Counted from the first letter of the stretch, positions 1 through 8,565 are shown. The stretch is 64,000 nucleotides of DNA from Paenibacillus sp. JNUCC-31 (GCF_014844075.1 NZ_CP062165.1:5456001-5520000); one strand, 5' to 3'. Numbers and translations are program-made. Notes: generated from the letters alone by a model not told the origin.

Positions 1-247
1 CGAAATTCACAGGAGCGAACATTCTCCCTATAAAGATAAGCTGGACGCGGTTCTTCGTTATTCCCAGCATGCTGGAGAGACTGCACCCGATCCGCAGGAA
101 GTGGCCGATCTGATTGCTCGTATTGCACGGATGCGTGCACCAAGGCTTCGTTATGCGCTGGGCAAAGGCTCGCGTTTGCTCATCATCGGCAAGCTGCTGC
201 TTCCATGGAAATGGCTGGAGTGGATTATTGCGCGTGGATTGAAATAG
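1..247 (+). CDS. C-terminal end of a short-chain dehydrogenase/reductase (SDR), partial
   Basis: An open frame runs from the window edge (codons in phase with base 2) to a TAG at 245-247, giving about 81 residues. The pattern of a Pro-Glu/Gln-Glu-Val-Ala helix (DPQEVADLIARI), then PRLRYALGKGSR and an amphipathic tail ending LEWIIARGLK is what the last third of classical NAD(P)-dependent SDR oxidoreductases looks like. The Rossmann fold and the YxxxK active site lie outside the window, so substrate cannot be guessed. Assignment to the family rests on the tail only. Confidence 0.6.
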   Translation, partial: EIHRSEHSPYKDKLDAVLRYSQHAGETAPDPQEVADLIARIARMRAPRLRYALGKGSRLLIIGKLLLPWKWLEWIIARGLK

Positions 248-298
248 AATCAGCTAAGAAACTCAATCACCAAATAAAAAAACACTGGAGGCCTTTAT

Positions 299-880
299 AT
301 GAAAATCGCTTTTGTTTTGTTTGATGGTTTAACTTTCCTTGATTTTGCAGGATTTTATGATGTGATCAATCGGTTGAATTTCTTTGAACAAACCAAAGGC
401 ACAACATGGGAAACATGTGCGATGACAGACCAGGTTACGGACGAATCGGGTTTAACGTTGAAGGTGGGCCGGGTGAAGCCTAATTTGGCGGAATATGATC
501 TCGTTTTTGTACCTGGTGGCATGGGAACACGTAAGCTTCGATTCGATGAGGCTTTCATAGGGTGGCTTCGACAGGCTGAGAATGTTCCGCTGAAGGTGTC
601 CGTGTGCACAGGCTCTCTGCTCATGGGGGCGGCAGGTTTTTTATCAGGTAAAAAAGCAACGACGCATCCCAATGTCTATGATTTGCTTGAGCCTTACGTA
701 GATGAGGTTATTCAAACCCGGATTGTGAAGCACGGAAATGTAATTACAGCCGGAGGGGTAGCGACGTCGATTGATCTTGGAATCTATGTCGTAGGTTTGC
801 TTGCAGGCCAGGAAGCCGCAGCGAATGTGAAGCTCCAGATCGATTATCCTTATGAGATGCAGGGAGTGGTTGAAGAATGA
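299..880 (+). CDS. DJ-1/PfpI family protein
   Basis: A 193-residue cytosolic protein of the DJ-1/ThiJ/PfpI superfamily (class I glutamine amidotransferase-like fold). It opens with the hydrophobic strand MKIAFVLFDGLTFLDFAG, has the oxyanion segment VFVPGGMG near residues 69-76, the nucleophile elbow VCTGS with Cys103, and a His at about 123 (ATTHPN) in the usual place for the catalytic partner. An Asp at residue 9 takes the site that DJ-1 uses for an acidic cysteine-activating residue. Family members include glyoxalase III-like enzymes, isonitrile hydratases and chaperones, so the substrate is not predictable. An AGGAGG-like site (TGGAGG) precedes the ATG. It heads a tightly packed three-gene unit whose next gene overlaps by 4 bases. 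Confidence 0.85.
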   Translation: MKIAFVLFDGLTFLDFAGFYDVINRLNFFEQTKGTTWETCAMTDQVTDESGLTLKVGRVKPNLAEYDLVFVPGGMGTRKLRFDEAFIGWLRQAENVPLKVSVCTGSLLMGAAGFLSGKKATTHPNVYDLLEPYVDEVIQTRIVKHGNVITAGGVATSIDLGIYVVGLLAGQEAAANVKLQIDYPYEMQGVVEE

Positions 881-1458
881 ATGAAAGTCAAAAGGAGGAC
901 GTGTTCATCCTTCGCAATATACGTAGAGATGAGGCAGAACAGTATTGGCCTTTGCGGCTGGAGGCGCTGAAAAATCATCCGGAAGCCTTCGGGGCTTCAT
1001 TTGAATTGTCGATTCAGCTTCCCATGAGTGAAGTCCAGGAACGTATACATAATGAAGCTGATGATTACATTCTGGGGGCTTTCACAGAAGAAGGCATTCT
1101 CGCAGGAACGATGGGATTCAAACGGGAACATGGTCTTAAGCTAAGGCACAAAGGGTACATCTGGGGAGTCTATGTTTCACCACCATATCGTGGATGTGGA
1201 CTTGCTTCCCGATTGCTCCGCGAAGTGTTGGATCGGGGCAGGGAGCTGGAAGGCATAGAGCAAATCAATCTCAGTGTGGTTACCACAAACGAGTCAGCAA
1301 GGCGATTGTATGAGCAGTATGGATTTGAAACTTATGGCATTGAGCGTAATGCCCTGGTCGTTCAGGGAAAGGGCTACGATGAGGCTCATATGACGTACTT
1401 TTATGCTGAGTGTTTGAATGTGAGCGATGAGCATGTTGAAGCAGCTGGTGACATATGA
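877..1458 (+). CDS. GNAT family N-acetyltransferase
   Basis: A 193-residue GNAT. The acetyl-CoA binding motif A is seen as VYVSPPYRGCGLASRLL (around residues 105-121, R/Q-x-x-G-x-G/A pattern RGCGLA) and motif B as NESARRLYEQYGFETYG, the classic C-terminal sequence in which a bulky residue follows LYE. The ATG overlaps the stop of the DJ-1/PfpI gene (ATGA), and its own end overlaps the following kinase-like gene, so the three are very likely co-translated. The acceptor substrate is unknown; the motif set resembles small-molecule and antibiotic or protein N-acetyltransferases. Confidence 0.85.
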   Translation: MNESQKEDVFILRNIRRDEAEQYWPLRLEALKNHPEAFGASFELSIQLPMSEVQERIHNEADDYILGAFTEEGILAGTMGFKREHGLKLRHKGYIWGVYVSPPYRGCGLASRLLREVLDRGRELEGIEQINLSVVTTNESARRLYEQYGFETYGIERNALVVQGKGYDEAHMTYFYAECLNVSDEHVEAAGDI

Positions 1459-2336
1459 TGGACTCGATTCAACTTGAACTTGACGGCATTTCTTTTGAGT
1501 TAAAAGAAGCTCATTCATTCGAGTGGATTGCGCGCCTGGGTACTGTATTTCGTGTGTTTGATCAGCAGGATTCCGGCAATTTGTCCTTTGGTGTTCTGAG
1601 TCAGGACGGAGAGAGGTACTTCGTGAAATATGCTGGAGCACGCACGATCCATGCGAATAGTTCAGGGAGCCCTTCCCAAGCAATTGACAATCTGAAATCA
1701 TCCGTTTCAATATATGAAGATTTGGCACATGACACATTAATTCATTTAAAAGACCATTTTGCAACGGAACATGGCTACGTCTGTGTATTCGATTGGGTGG
1801 AAGGGGAATGTCTGCATTCCCACTGGGATTATCCACCGCCAGCCAAATATGAGGACCCTCGTTCGCCGTATTATCGTTTCAGACAGCTCCCGGTAAAGAC
1901 ACGCATTCGGGCGATGGAGCAAATTCTGGATTTCCATATTGAAGTGCAGCAGAGAGGATATGTGGCCGTTGATTTTTACGATGGCAGTCTGATCTATGAT
2001 TTTGACAAACAAACGATGAAAATATGTGATATTGATCTGTATCGAAAGGGTTCTTTCATGAATACGATGGGACGGATGTGGGGTTCATCCCGCTTTATGT
2101 CTCCTGAGGAATTTGAGTTGGGTGCGCCAATGGAAGTCACGAATGTGTTCAATATGGGAGCAATGGCTTTCTCACTGCTTGGTGGAGAGCTGGATCGTTC
2201 GTATGCCCGATGGGATGCCGGAGAAGCATTGTACCAGGTGGTTGTTCGTGCGGTTAATCCAGAACGAACTCAGCGATATGAGTCGGTTACAGAATTAAGT
2301 CATGCTTGGAAAAAAGCTGTGATGCAGGATAAATAA
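1455..2336 (+). CDS. Serine/threonine protein kinase-like protein
   Basis: A 293-residue protein with a remnant eukaryotic-like kinase layout. A candidate ATP-anchoring Lys lies at 58 (RYFVKYAG); a catalytic-loop equivalent AVDFYDGS places Asp173 where HRD has its Asp, but the loop Lys and Asn are replaced by Tyr and Ser. CDID (Asp192) stands for the DFG motif, and MSPEE (216-220) for APE. The glycine-rich loop is not recognisable. Similar soluble kinase-like proteins occur in Paenibacillus, but activity is uncertain given the changed catalytic loop; aminoglycoside phosphotransferase-like small-molecule kinases are an alternative reading. There are no membrane segments. It overlaps the GNAT gene by 4 bases (ATGATG at 1455), so it is the third member of an operon. 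Confidence 0.7.
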   Translation: MMDSIQLELDGISFELKEAHSFEWIARLGTVFRVFDQQDSGNLSFGVLSQDGERYFVKYAGARTIHANSSGSPSQAIDNLKSSVSIYEDLAHDTLIHLKDHFATEHGYVCVFDWVEGECLHSHWDYPPPAKYEDPRSPYYRFRQLPVKTRIRAMEQILDFHIEVQQRGYVAVDFYDGSLIYDFDKQTMKICDIDLYRKGSFMNTMGRMWGSSRFMSPEEFELGAPMEVTNVFNMGAMAFSLLGGELDRSYARWDAGEALYQVVVRAVNPERTQRYESVTELSHAWKKAVMQDK

Positions 2337-2615
2337 GCTATATTGGATCGTTGTCTGGCTCGTAAAATCCTCACGTATATTACACATTCGCAATTGCGCA
2401 ATCTTCATTCGTATCTGGAAGGAATATACCGTATAATGGAAATTAATGAGGGGGTGCTTGTTAATGTGCAGATACACATGTCAGGATCGTACAAAGACCT
2501 TTATGCCTGTTCTGATCGTGATCAATTACCAAACAAACCTCCTGGCATGATTTGACTGCTTCAGGGTTAAGAAAATGGATAGGCTTGAATTTCTGCAAAG
2601 GATGATTCGGTAAAT

Positions 2616-3311
2616 ATGAAGAGCTTGTCCATCATTTCACCCATGGATATGATGAAAATACAGGCAGATACATTGTATATGATGGACGACCAGCACCGTC
2701 TCTTAAGCATTAACGAACCGGATGGCGGGCAGGCTCCAGCCTTATTTATTGGAATAACTTCTGCCGGGCAATGTTCCTATTATCATGAGCAGTTACCGTC
2801 CTTTCTGATTAAGGAACTAGGCTGTGAATCGGAGCTTCCGCTTGATATTCCAAAGTTGATTCAAAAGGTAGAGACTTTCAGACCAGTGAAGGGTGTATGG
2901 ATGGGCCCGGCTTATACCTTTCCCGAGAAGTGTGACGAATGGCATCCAAATGTTCAGCTTATAGGTAATCCGTGTACCTTTCAGCTGAAAGAGCATTTTC
3001 CTGAATTAATAGAACAGCTGCATGAGAAAATGCCTGTTGCCGCTTATGTCATTGAGGATTCGGCTGTCGCTGTATGTTGTTCCGCCCGTGTATCCACACA
3101 GGGGGCTGAGGCGAGTCTGTATACGGCACCTAGTTTCAGAGGACAGGGGTATGCAGCAGAGGCGGTAAAGTGCTGGCAGGTTCATGTTAAAGAGAGCGGG
3201 CGAATTCCGATCTATAGTACATCATGGGATAATATGGCTTCGCAGACGGTTGCCCGGAAGCTGGGACTCATCCAGTTTGGGGTGGATTTCAGCATCACGA
3301 CGTCGTCATAA
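2616..3311 (+). CDS. GNAT family N-acetyltransferase
   Basis: A 231-residue protein with an N-terminal half that I do not recognise and a C-terminal GNAT core. LYTAPSFRGQGYAAEAVKCW is motif A (RGQGYA), and SWDNMASQTVARKLGL is motif B, as in GNATs whose last helix reads N-x-x-S-x-x-V/L-A-x-K-L-G. A whole N-terminal non-catalytic segment before the GNAT fold occurs in the larger Bacillus acetyltransferases of this kind. The frame is preceded by GCAAAGGATGATTCGGTAA, a weak AAGGA site. It stands alone after a 279-base gap and is followed by a truncated GNAT remnant. Confidence 0.75.
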   Translation: MKSLSIISPMDMMKIQADTLYMMDDQHRLLSINEPDGGQAPALFIGITSAGQCSYYHEQLPSFLIKELGCESELPLDIPKLIQKVETFRPVKGVWMGPAYTFPEKCDEWHPNVQLIGNPCTFQLKEHFPELIEQLHEKMPVAAYVIEDSAVAVCCSARVSTQGAEASLYTAPSFRGQGYAAEAVKCWQVHVKESGRIPIYSTSWDNMASQTVARKLGLIQFGVDFSITTSS

Positions 3312-3392
3312 TAAGGATGGATTCATCTATGCTGAATGAAGAACGTCAATACACTGTATTGAAACCCGGAAATAAAAGTCGGTGGTGCAGCA

Positions 3393-3557
3393 ATGATTAG
3401 GACTTTTGTAGAAAAGGACCTGCAATATGTCATTGAAGCACATATTCGTATCTATCGGGATGAGTATAATTATGATCATAGCTTTGCCGAGTTTATTGAA
3501 CATGCTGTTCATTTTGCAAAAGAAACAAGGTTATATATCCATCATCTTGTGGACTAA
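3393..3557 (+). pseudogene. N-terminal fragment of a GNAT acetyltransferase (truncated gene remnant)
   Basis: An ATG at 3393 opens a 54-codon frame that reads MIRTFVEKDLQYVIEAHIRI, then YRDEYNYDHSFAEFIEHAV and stops at TAA 3555-3557. The start x-x-R-x-F-x-x-x-D-L-x-x-V-I-x-x-H-x-x-x-Y-x-x-E-Y-x-x-D-x-x-F is the characteristic first helix pair of the GNAT domains found in MarR-GNAT fusions and their stand-alone relatives. After about residue 44 (FAKE) the expected acetyl-CoA domain is missing and the frame runs out into RLYIHHLVD. I see no continuation in the other frames, because the next gene begins 20 bases later. It is therefore probably the remnant of a gene cut by deletion rather than a complete small protein. 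Confidence 0.55.
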
Positions 3558-3576
3558 CAGGGGTAGGAGTGATTCC

Positions 3577-3966
3577 ATGAATCGTAAACATATTGCAAGT
3601 GGCATGGTGATAGTATGTACAGCATGGACGTTGGCAGCATGCTCGAATCAGGCAGAAAGTCAGGACGTAACCTGGAAGATTGAAAGTAACCTTCAGCAAA
3701 TCGTGAACGGTCCTGAGATGACTCTGACCAGTAGTAATCCAGGTGATTATATTGTTGCTAACACAGCGGCGTATGTTCAGATTCTGGATACTGGTGAAGA
3801 GGGACTGAACGTCCTGATTCAGCAGTTGGAGTCAAGCTCGAACGACGGGCTGAAGGAATGGGTCATGGCTCAGGCGAGTGTGGAACTGCTTGGAGCACAC
3901 AATCCGGTGGAAAACTGGCAAAGTGGCAAAGACTGGCTCAGAGAGTATAAAATGAAAGTAGAATAA
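3577..3966 (+). CDS. Small lipoprotein of unknown function
   Basis: A 129-residue secreted lipoprotein. A Lys/Arg n-region, a short hydrophobic stretch and a lipobox TLAAC (Cys22) give a type II signal peptide. The mature part (SNQAESQDVTWKIESNLQQI, then IVANTAAYVQILDTGEEGL) is predicted soluble. Its helical repeat feel, with a phrase like LNVLIQQLESSSNDGLKEWVMAQASVELLG, resembles HEAT-like small lipoproteins of Firmicutes but I cannot name a family. The longer open frame reaching back to 3427 is rejected because a good Shine-Dalgarno (GTAGGAGTG) sits just before the ATG at 3577 and the signal peptide begins there. Confidence 0.75.
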   Translation: MNRKHIASGMVIVCTAWTLAACSNQAESQDVTWKIESNLQQIVNGPEMTLTSSNPGDYIVANTAAYVQILDTGEEGLNVLIQQLESSSNDGLKEWVMAQASVELLGAHNPVENWQSGKDWLREYKMKVE

Positions 3967-4046
3967 AATAACTCACCTCCAGTCATCATGAGCAGGAATG
4001 AGAGGTTCCAGGAACCCGAAAGAATACACGTATAGAGGTGAAACCC

Positions 4047-4832
4047 TTGAAGAAGAAAATTGCATTTTTTGACTCGGGAATCGGTGGTTTAACCGTCTTG
4101 CATAAGGCTTTGCATCAATTCCCTGAAGAACAGTTTCTGTATTATGCAGATACACTGCATGTTCCTTACGGGACCAAGTCTGCGGATGAGGTTAGAGGGC
4201 ATGTTTTCGATTGTGTGGAGGCTATTGTTCAGGAAAATGTGCAAGCGATCGTGATAGCCTGTAATACAGCAACGAGTCTGGCCGTGCAGGATTTGCGTGC
4301 CAAGTACGATATCCCTGTCATCGGGATGGAACCCGCTGTGAAACCGGCAGTGGAAATGAATCGGAAAAGCGGCAAAAGAGTGCTTGTATTTGCTACAGCT
4401 CTGACCTTGAGTCAAACGAAGTATAATGAATTGGTATCCCGAGTGGATGATCATCACAGCGTGGATTCCATTCCGCTGCCTGAACTTGTGGAGTGGTGTG
4501 AACAGCTGGAATTTGACCCGCAGAAGATTGCAGCGTATTTCCGCCTGAAACTCGCTGATCTTGATCTGAATTTATACGGTACCGTTGTACTGGGCTGCAC
4601 GCATTATCCGTTCTACACATCCATTCTTCGATCGGTTCTGCCCAATCATATCCAAATTATTGATGGCAGTACGGGGACGGTTAACCGCTTGAAGCAGCTT
4701 CTTGGATTGGGCAATCAGACGGGTGCGAATACAGAACAGCAAATTACATTTCTGAGTTCGTCTGGACGTGCGGAAGACCTGGAAAATATGAGCATCGCAC
4801 TCCGTTATCTGGAGATACAACATTCCTTGTAA
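4047..4832 (+). CDS. murI: Glutamate racemase
   Basis: Interconverts L- and D-glutamate without a cofactor, supplying D-Glu for peptidoglycan. The 261-residue frame has the N-terminal FDSGIGGLTV, the first catalytic Cys in ACNTAT (Cys72) and the second in LGCTHYPF (Cys184), the two-base pair of the family. YADTLHVPYG and IDGSTGTV are also family signatures. Start choice: the frame extends to a GTG at 4038, but AGAGGTGA sits exactly over that GTG and 6 bases before a TTG at 4047, so TTG 4047 is the better start. The B. subtilis counterparts are RacE and YrpC. The downstream histidine phosphatase gene begins 29 bases on. Confidence 0.93.
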   Translation: MKKKIAFFDSGIGGLTVLHKALHQFPEEQFLYYADTLHVPYGTKSADEVRGHVFDCVEAIVQENVQAIVIACNTATSLAVQDLRAKYDIPVIGMEPAVKPAVEMNRKSGKRVLVFATALTLSQTKYNELVSRVDDHHSVDSIPLPELVEWCEQLEFDPQKIAAYFRLKLADLDLNLYGTVVLGCTHYPFYTSILRSVLPNHIQIIDGSTGTVNRLKQLLGLGNQTGANTEQQITFLSSSGRAEDLENMSIALRYLEIQHSL

Positions 4833-4861
4833 GTTAACGAGAGGAGGTGAGGTAAACGGCT

Positions 4862-5413
4862 ATGGAGTCTGTTTATCTTATTCGTCACGCCAAAGCAACA
4901 GGACAAGAGCCGGAAGCCGGACTTACAGAAGAAGGACTTCGTCAGGCAGAGGAACTTGCTGAGAGGCTGGCAGCGCACCATATCGAATACATCGTGTCCA
5001 GTCCATGGAAAAGGGCCCTACAAACCGCTGCACCACTGGGCAGAGTCGCCCTTCGGCATATACATACGGATGAACGTCTTCAGGAGAGGGTTCTGAGTAC
5101 CCTTCATCTGGATAACTGGATGGATGTGCTGAAACGTACATATACCGACGAGGATTGGACGGGAGAAGGCGGGGAGTCTACGCGCTTCGCTACAGCGCGG
5201 GGCCTTGAGGTGCTGGGGGAGCTATGGAATCGATCGGAGCGCAGTTCTGCGGTGATCACACATGGCAATATGTTATCCCTTTTGCTTCGCAGTTACGATG
5301 CATCCTTTGGATTCGAAGATTGGAAAAATCTCACCAATCCTGATGTATATGTCATGAAAAAACAGCCTGGGGATGGTACCTCTTGCAGCATTCGCCGTAT
5401 ATGGCCAGATTAA
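4862..5413 (+). CDS. Histidine phosphatase family protein (phosphoglycerate mutase-like)
   Basis: A 183-residue member of the histidine phosphatase superfamily. It opens with the phosphate-binding RHAK (His9; RHG is the usual form), carries SSPWKRALQTA (the second conserved arginine motif), and the second histidine is in VITHGNML (His134). The small size and RHA signature fit the broad-specificity phosphatases rather than glycolytic phosphoglycerate mutase. A strong GGAGGTGAGG site lies before the ATG. It follows murI by 29 bases and is probably co-transcribed with it, ending in a hairpin at 5419-5464. Confidence 0.85.
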   Translation: MESVYLIRHAKATGQEPEAGLTEEGLRQAEELAERLAAHHIEYIVSSPWKRALQTAAPLGRVALRHIHTDERLQERVLSTLHLDNWMDVLKRTYTDEDWTGEGGESTRFATARGLEVLGELWNRSERSSAVITHGNMLSLLLRSYDASFGFEDWKNLTNPDVYVMKKQPGDGTSCSIRRIWPD

Positions 5414-5418
5414 ATTTA

Positions 5419-5464
5419 AAGAGAGTGCTCCAGCGACAGTGATGATCGGCTAGAACACTCTCTT
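5419..5464. terminator. Bidirectional terminator between the phosphatase and DUF423 genes
   Basis: An inverted repeat, AAGAGAGTGCTC at 5419-5430 against GAACACTCTCTT at 5453-5464 (one mismatch, about 22-base loop), sits between the ends of two convergent genes. The right flank is T-rich (CTTCCGTTT) and on the other strand the left arm is followed by TTTAAATTT. It can serve both strands. Confidence 0.7.
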
Positions 5465-5483
5465 CCGTTTATACAGTTATGGT

Positions 5484-5846
5484 CTACAATACGGCAATGA
5501 TTAACACGACCCATCCAGCCAGGAACGCTACTCCGCCCAGAGGTGTGATGGCTCCCAGTTTGCGGACACCTGTTACGCTCAGTACGTACAGGCTGCCCGA
5601 GAATAGAAGAATACCGGCAAATAACAGCCATCCGGCGAGCAAAATGAGAGAAGCTTGATCCTGTCGATCAGCGAGCAGTCCAAGCAGGATGATCCCAAGT
5701 CCGTGAACCAGATGATACTGGACGCCGGTCTCATATATTTTGATCATGTCAGCAGACATTTTGCGCTTGAGTGCATGTGCACCAAAGGCGCCCAGGGCAA
5801 CAGCAAGAAACATCATGATACTTCCGAGTATAACCAGGGTCTGCAT
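5484..5846 (-). CDS. DUF423 family small membrane protein
   Basis: A 120-residue, very hydrophobic protein with about four transmembrane helices. The start (MQTLVILGSIMMFLAVALGAFGAHALK) has the GAFGAHALK signature of the DUF423 family (YwdK of B. subtilis, YgdD of E. coli), and the following YETGVQYHLVHG and TPLGGVAFLAGW are family-conserved too. The biochemical role of the family is not known to me. It lies 63 bases after coaA on the same strand and is probably transcribed with it. Confidence 0.85.
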   Translation of the reverse strand: MQTLVILGSIMMFLAVALGAFGAHALKRKMSADMIKIYETGVQYHLVHGLGIILLGLLADRQDQASLILLAGWLLFAGILLFSGSLYVLSVTGVRKLGAITPLGGVAFLAGWVVLIIAVL

Positions 5847-5909
5847 GTGTCTTGTCTCCTTTTAATTGGGTATTAAGCAGTACAGTAGGCTCTCTGCCTG
5901 TTGTTACGA

Positions 5910-6839
5910 TTACAGCTTGCGCAATCGGATACGCTGAATGGAATGATCGGCTTCCTTTTTCAAAATCAGTCGGGCTCGTCCTTTGGTTGGCAAGATGTTT
6001 TCGTGCAGGTTTTTGGCATTGATATCTTTCCAGATCTGACTTGCCATAAGTACAGCTTCTTCTTCTTCCAGATTGGCAAAACGGCTGTGGAAGAAGGAAT
6101 TCTCATTCTGAAATGCTGTATTTCGCAGCAACTTGAAACGCTCAATGTACCAGTGGCGTATATGATCCTCCTCGGCATCGATATAGATGGAGAAGTCAAA
6201 AAAGTCACTGACGAGCAGCGGGGTTTCCTTCTTGACCTGGAGCACGTTAATTCCTTCAATAATGAGGATATCGGGTTGACAGATGGCCTTTTCCTCACCT
6301 GCAATGACATCGTAGGCAAGATGGGAATATACGGGAGCCATCACTTTCGGTTTGCCTGATTTGACGTCACCCATGAATTGAATAAGGGATTTGATATCAT
6401 AACTTTCCGGGAATCCCTTCCGGTTCATGATGTTTTTCTCTTGCAGCACAGCATTGGGATACAGGAAACCATCTGTGGTAACCAGATCCACCTTGGGATG
6501 TCCTTTGCCTCTGGCAAGCATAGCCTGGAGCAGGCGGGCCGTTGTGCTTTTGCCTACGGCAACACTTCCCCCAATGCCAATGATGTAGGGAGCGGGGTGT
6601 GCTTCTTTTTTTATAAAAGAGGCCGTTAATCGATTCAGCTCTCGTGAAGCTCTTGCATATAAGTCAATAAAGTGGGTAAGAGGTAGATAAATATCCTCAA
6701 CTTCTTGAATGGATACCTCTTCATTTAATCCCTTTAGCTGTTCCAATTCCGCTTCCGTTAGTGGAAGAGTGGTCTGATGTTCCTTCAAGTCAGCCCATTC
6801 CTTGCGGTTAAACTCGATGTAAGGAGAGTATAAATTCAT
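5910..6839 (-). CDS. coaA: Type I pantothenate kinase
   Basis: Phosphorylates pantothenate with ATP, the first committed step of coenzyme A synthesis. The 309-residue protein has Walker [11 protein letters not shown] at residues 90-99, then [17 protein letters not shown], the catalytic [10 protein letters not shown] and EGINVLQ segments typical of prokaryotic type I enzymes. Start: the open frame runs to a TTG at 6878, but homologues begin close to the ATG at 6839 ([15 protein letters not shown]), so I chose the latter. The upstream 13-codon extension ([13 protein letters not shown]) has no family counterpart. Many Bacilli use type II or III enzymes; here type I is present. Confidence 0.9.
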   Translation of the reverse strand: MNLYSPYIEFNRKEWADLKEHQTTLPLTEAELEQLKGLNEEVSIQEVEDIYLPLTHFIDLYARASRELNRLTASFIKKEAHPAPYIIGIGGSVAVGKSTTARLLQAMLARGKGHPKVDLVTTDGFLYPNAVLQEKNIMNRKGFPESYDIKSLIQFMGDVKSGKPKVMAPVYSHLAYDVIAGEEKAICQPDILIIEGINVLQVKKETPLLVSDFFDFSIYIDAEEDHIRHWYIERFKLLRNTAFQNENSFFHSRFANLEEEEAVLMASQIWKDINAKNLHENILPTKGRARLILKKEADHSIQRIRLRKL

Positions 6840-7032
6840 GAGATCCCGCTTTCTGTATGTAATGTTATGTTGGCACAACCTTTAGTGTACCAAATTTCAG
6901 GGAACTGACAACACTTTTACCTTGATGGCACTCTTGTATATTCCCTGAAAGTTGAATGAAAAGCAACTTAAAGGAAAGTTTAAACCAATTTATGTTAAAG
7001 TCAACGTATACCATGCGGAAGGGTGACAGCAA

Positions 7033-7818
7033 ATGATCGTATATGAGAGAGAGCATGATTTTGTTTTGACCGCGCAGCATGAGCATGGACTAGTAGCCGG
7101 AGAAATGGCTTCCCATTGGAAAACGGAGTTGCTCGCCGATGCAGCGCATCGGGAAGAGCTGATTATTGCCGCAAGAGAGCATGATCGGGGATGGATTGAA
7201 CTGGATGCTGCTCCTTTCTGGAATGATTATAGTCAGACACCGTATTCGTTTCGTGATTTTCCGCTGCGTCCGCGATTTGTATTTTATCGTAAAGGCATTG
7301 AAGAAGTGCGTGAGAAAAACCTGTACGCCGGGTTGTTATGCAGCATGATGTACACGGAGTTGTTTCAGAACAATCTGGGTGCGAACGCGCATGATGATGA
7401 AGACATCAGGGAGTATCTGAACGTTGAACGGGAGCATCAGTTAAGCTGGGAACAGCAGCTTGGTGATCGTGAGGCATTGAAACAAAGGCTGAAAAGTGAT
7501 GTGGAAATCATGCTTTTTTGTGACCAGCTGAGTCTGTTTCTCTGTATGGAGGAACCTGGAACACCTGCTGCACGGTATGATTTCTTTGCCGATGGACTTG
7601 GTTGTACCTTTGATGCGTGTTCAAGACATCCGATTCAGGCGGAATGGCTCTCCAACGAGAAAGTAGGGATATCCTTTGTGCCGTTTGACGAAGACTTTAC
7701 CGTTACTATGCCTTACAAATCGGTACCGAAAGCGAGCATCCGCAAGTTCGGTATGCTGCAGGCATATCGCCGAGCGGAGTGGAAAGAACGCCGTGTATTG
7801 ATTACAGGCATGAGCTGA
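7033..7818 (+). CDS. DUF3891 family protein
   Basis: A 261-residue soluble protein matching the DUF3891 family of Bacilli. It opens MIVYEREHDFVLTAQHEHG (Q-H-x-H-x-x-x-A/G-G signature, residues 15-21) and has the second acidic/His segment AAREHDRGWIELD near 47-59. The conserved His/Asp set looks like an HD-type metal site, and Cys residues in FCDQLSLFLC and GCTFDAC add more potential ligands, but I know no assayed activity. It is divergent from coaA and isolated on its strand, with the start supported by GAAGGGTGACAGCAAATG. Confidence 0.75.
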   Translation: MIVYEREHDFVLTAQHEHGLVAGEMASHWKTELLADAAHREELIIAAREHDRGWIELDAAPFWNDYSQTPYSFRDFPLRPRFVFYRKGIEEVREKNLYAGLLCSMMYTELFQNNLGANAHDDEDIREYLNVEREHQLSWEQQLGDREALKQRLKSDVEIMLFCDQLSLFLCMEEPGTPAARYDFFADGLGCTFDACSRHPIQAEWLSNEKVGISFVPFDEDFTVTMPYKSVPKASIRKFGMLQAYRRAEWKERRVLITGMS

Positions 7819-7868
7819 AAAGTGTGCATATCCCAATGCTTCGGGACACAAGAAACAAGCATATCCAA

Positions 7869-7906
7869 AAAGGCGGGCTTCCGAAATTTCTGGTGTCCGT
7901 CTTTCG
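7869..7906 (+). terminator. Probable terminator after the DUF3891 gene
   Basis: AAAGGCGGG at 7869-7877 pairs (with a G-T wobble) with CCGTCTTT at 7897-7904 around a 19-base loop, with a T-rich CTTTCGTATGTGTTT following. No strong T run, so confidence is moderate. Confidence 0.4.
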
Positions 7907-8055
7907 TATGTGTTTATATCGAAATGGATGAATTTGCAGATAGTTTGAAAAGTTAAGATGGATTCGGAATAGAGATTGAAGCAGGAAAATCTATCTTCGT
8001 ACCAGAAATAAATTTCAAGGGATTAGGTTTAGATAAGGCAATTGGGAGGACAAAC

Positions 8056-8565
8056 ATGGACACTAAAACTGAGATTTTAACGATGTGTATGGTGTGGGAC
8101 AAGCGTAATGATAAGGTACTATTAATGAATCGACCGGATCGTAAAGGATTTCCGGGATATATTGCTCCTGGAGGAAAGGTGGATTTTCCGGAAAGTATTG
8201 TGGATGGCGCCATAAGGGAAGTTCAAGAGGAAACAGGGCTTGTAGTGAATGAGATTACATATAAAGGACTTGATGAGTTTTGTGATCCAGAGCAAGGGTT
8301 GCGCTATATGGTATTCAACTATCTGGCTACTTCCTTTGAGGGAGAGCTGCTGAGTAATCCGCCAGAAGGCGAACTGTTTTGGATTCCTGTGAGCCAGGCT
8401 CTTGAATTGCCGATGCAGGATTGGTTTGCAGAACGTTTCCCACGATTTTTTCAAGCAGGTACGTTTGAGCGGAGTGTGATCTGGGAGAAATCAACCGGAC
8501 GTACACTAAAGGAGACGTTTAAGGTGTATAACGACTCGGTTCTTGAACAGAGTAAAGTTAAATAA
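8056..8565 (+). CDS. Nudix hydrolase, 8-oxo-dGTP diphosphatase-like
   Basis: A 169-residue Nudix protein. A complete Nudix box G-x5-E-x7-R-E-x-x-E-E-x-G-L is at residues 40-62 (GKVDFPE ... REVQEETGL). The flank IAPGGKV and the later WIPVSQALELPM fit MutT-type 8-oxo-dGTP diphosphatases, but the C-terminal extension (RSVIWEKSTGRTLKETFKV) is longer than MutT's, so substrate is open. The ATG is preceded by GGGAGGACAAAC. It lies in a group of stress-type small enzymes with GNATs on both sides. Confidence 0.85.
   Translation: MDTKTEILTMCMVWDKRNDKVLLMNRPDRKGFPGYIAPGGKVDFPESIVDGAIREVQEETGLVVNEITYKGLDEFCDPEQGLRYMVFNYLATSFEGELLSNPPEGELFWIPVSQALELPMQDWFAERFPRFFQAGTFERSVIWEKSTGRTLKETFKVYNDSVLEQSKVK

Noticed and set aside
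2343-2555. 70-residue frame after the kinase-like gene
   Set aside because: Starts at a TTG directly after the preceding stop without a ribosome site; sequence has no family character. The shorter frame at 2464 has a GGGGG upstream but is also unsupported.
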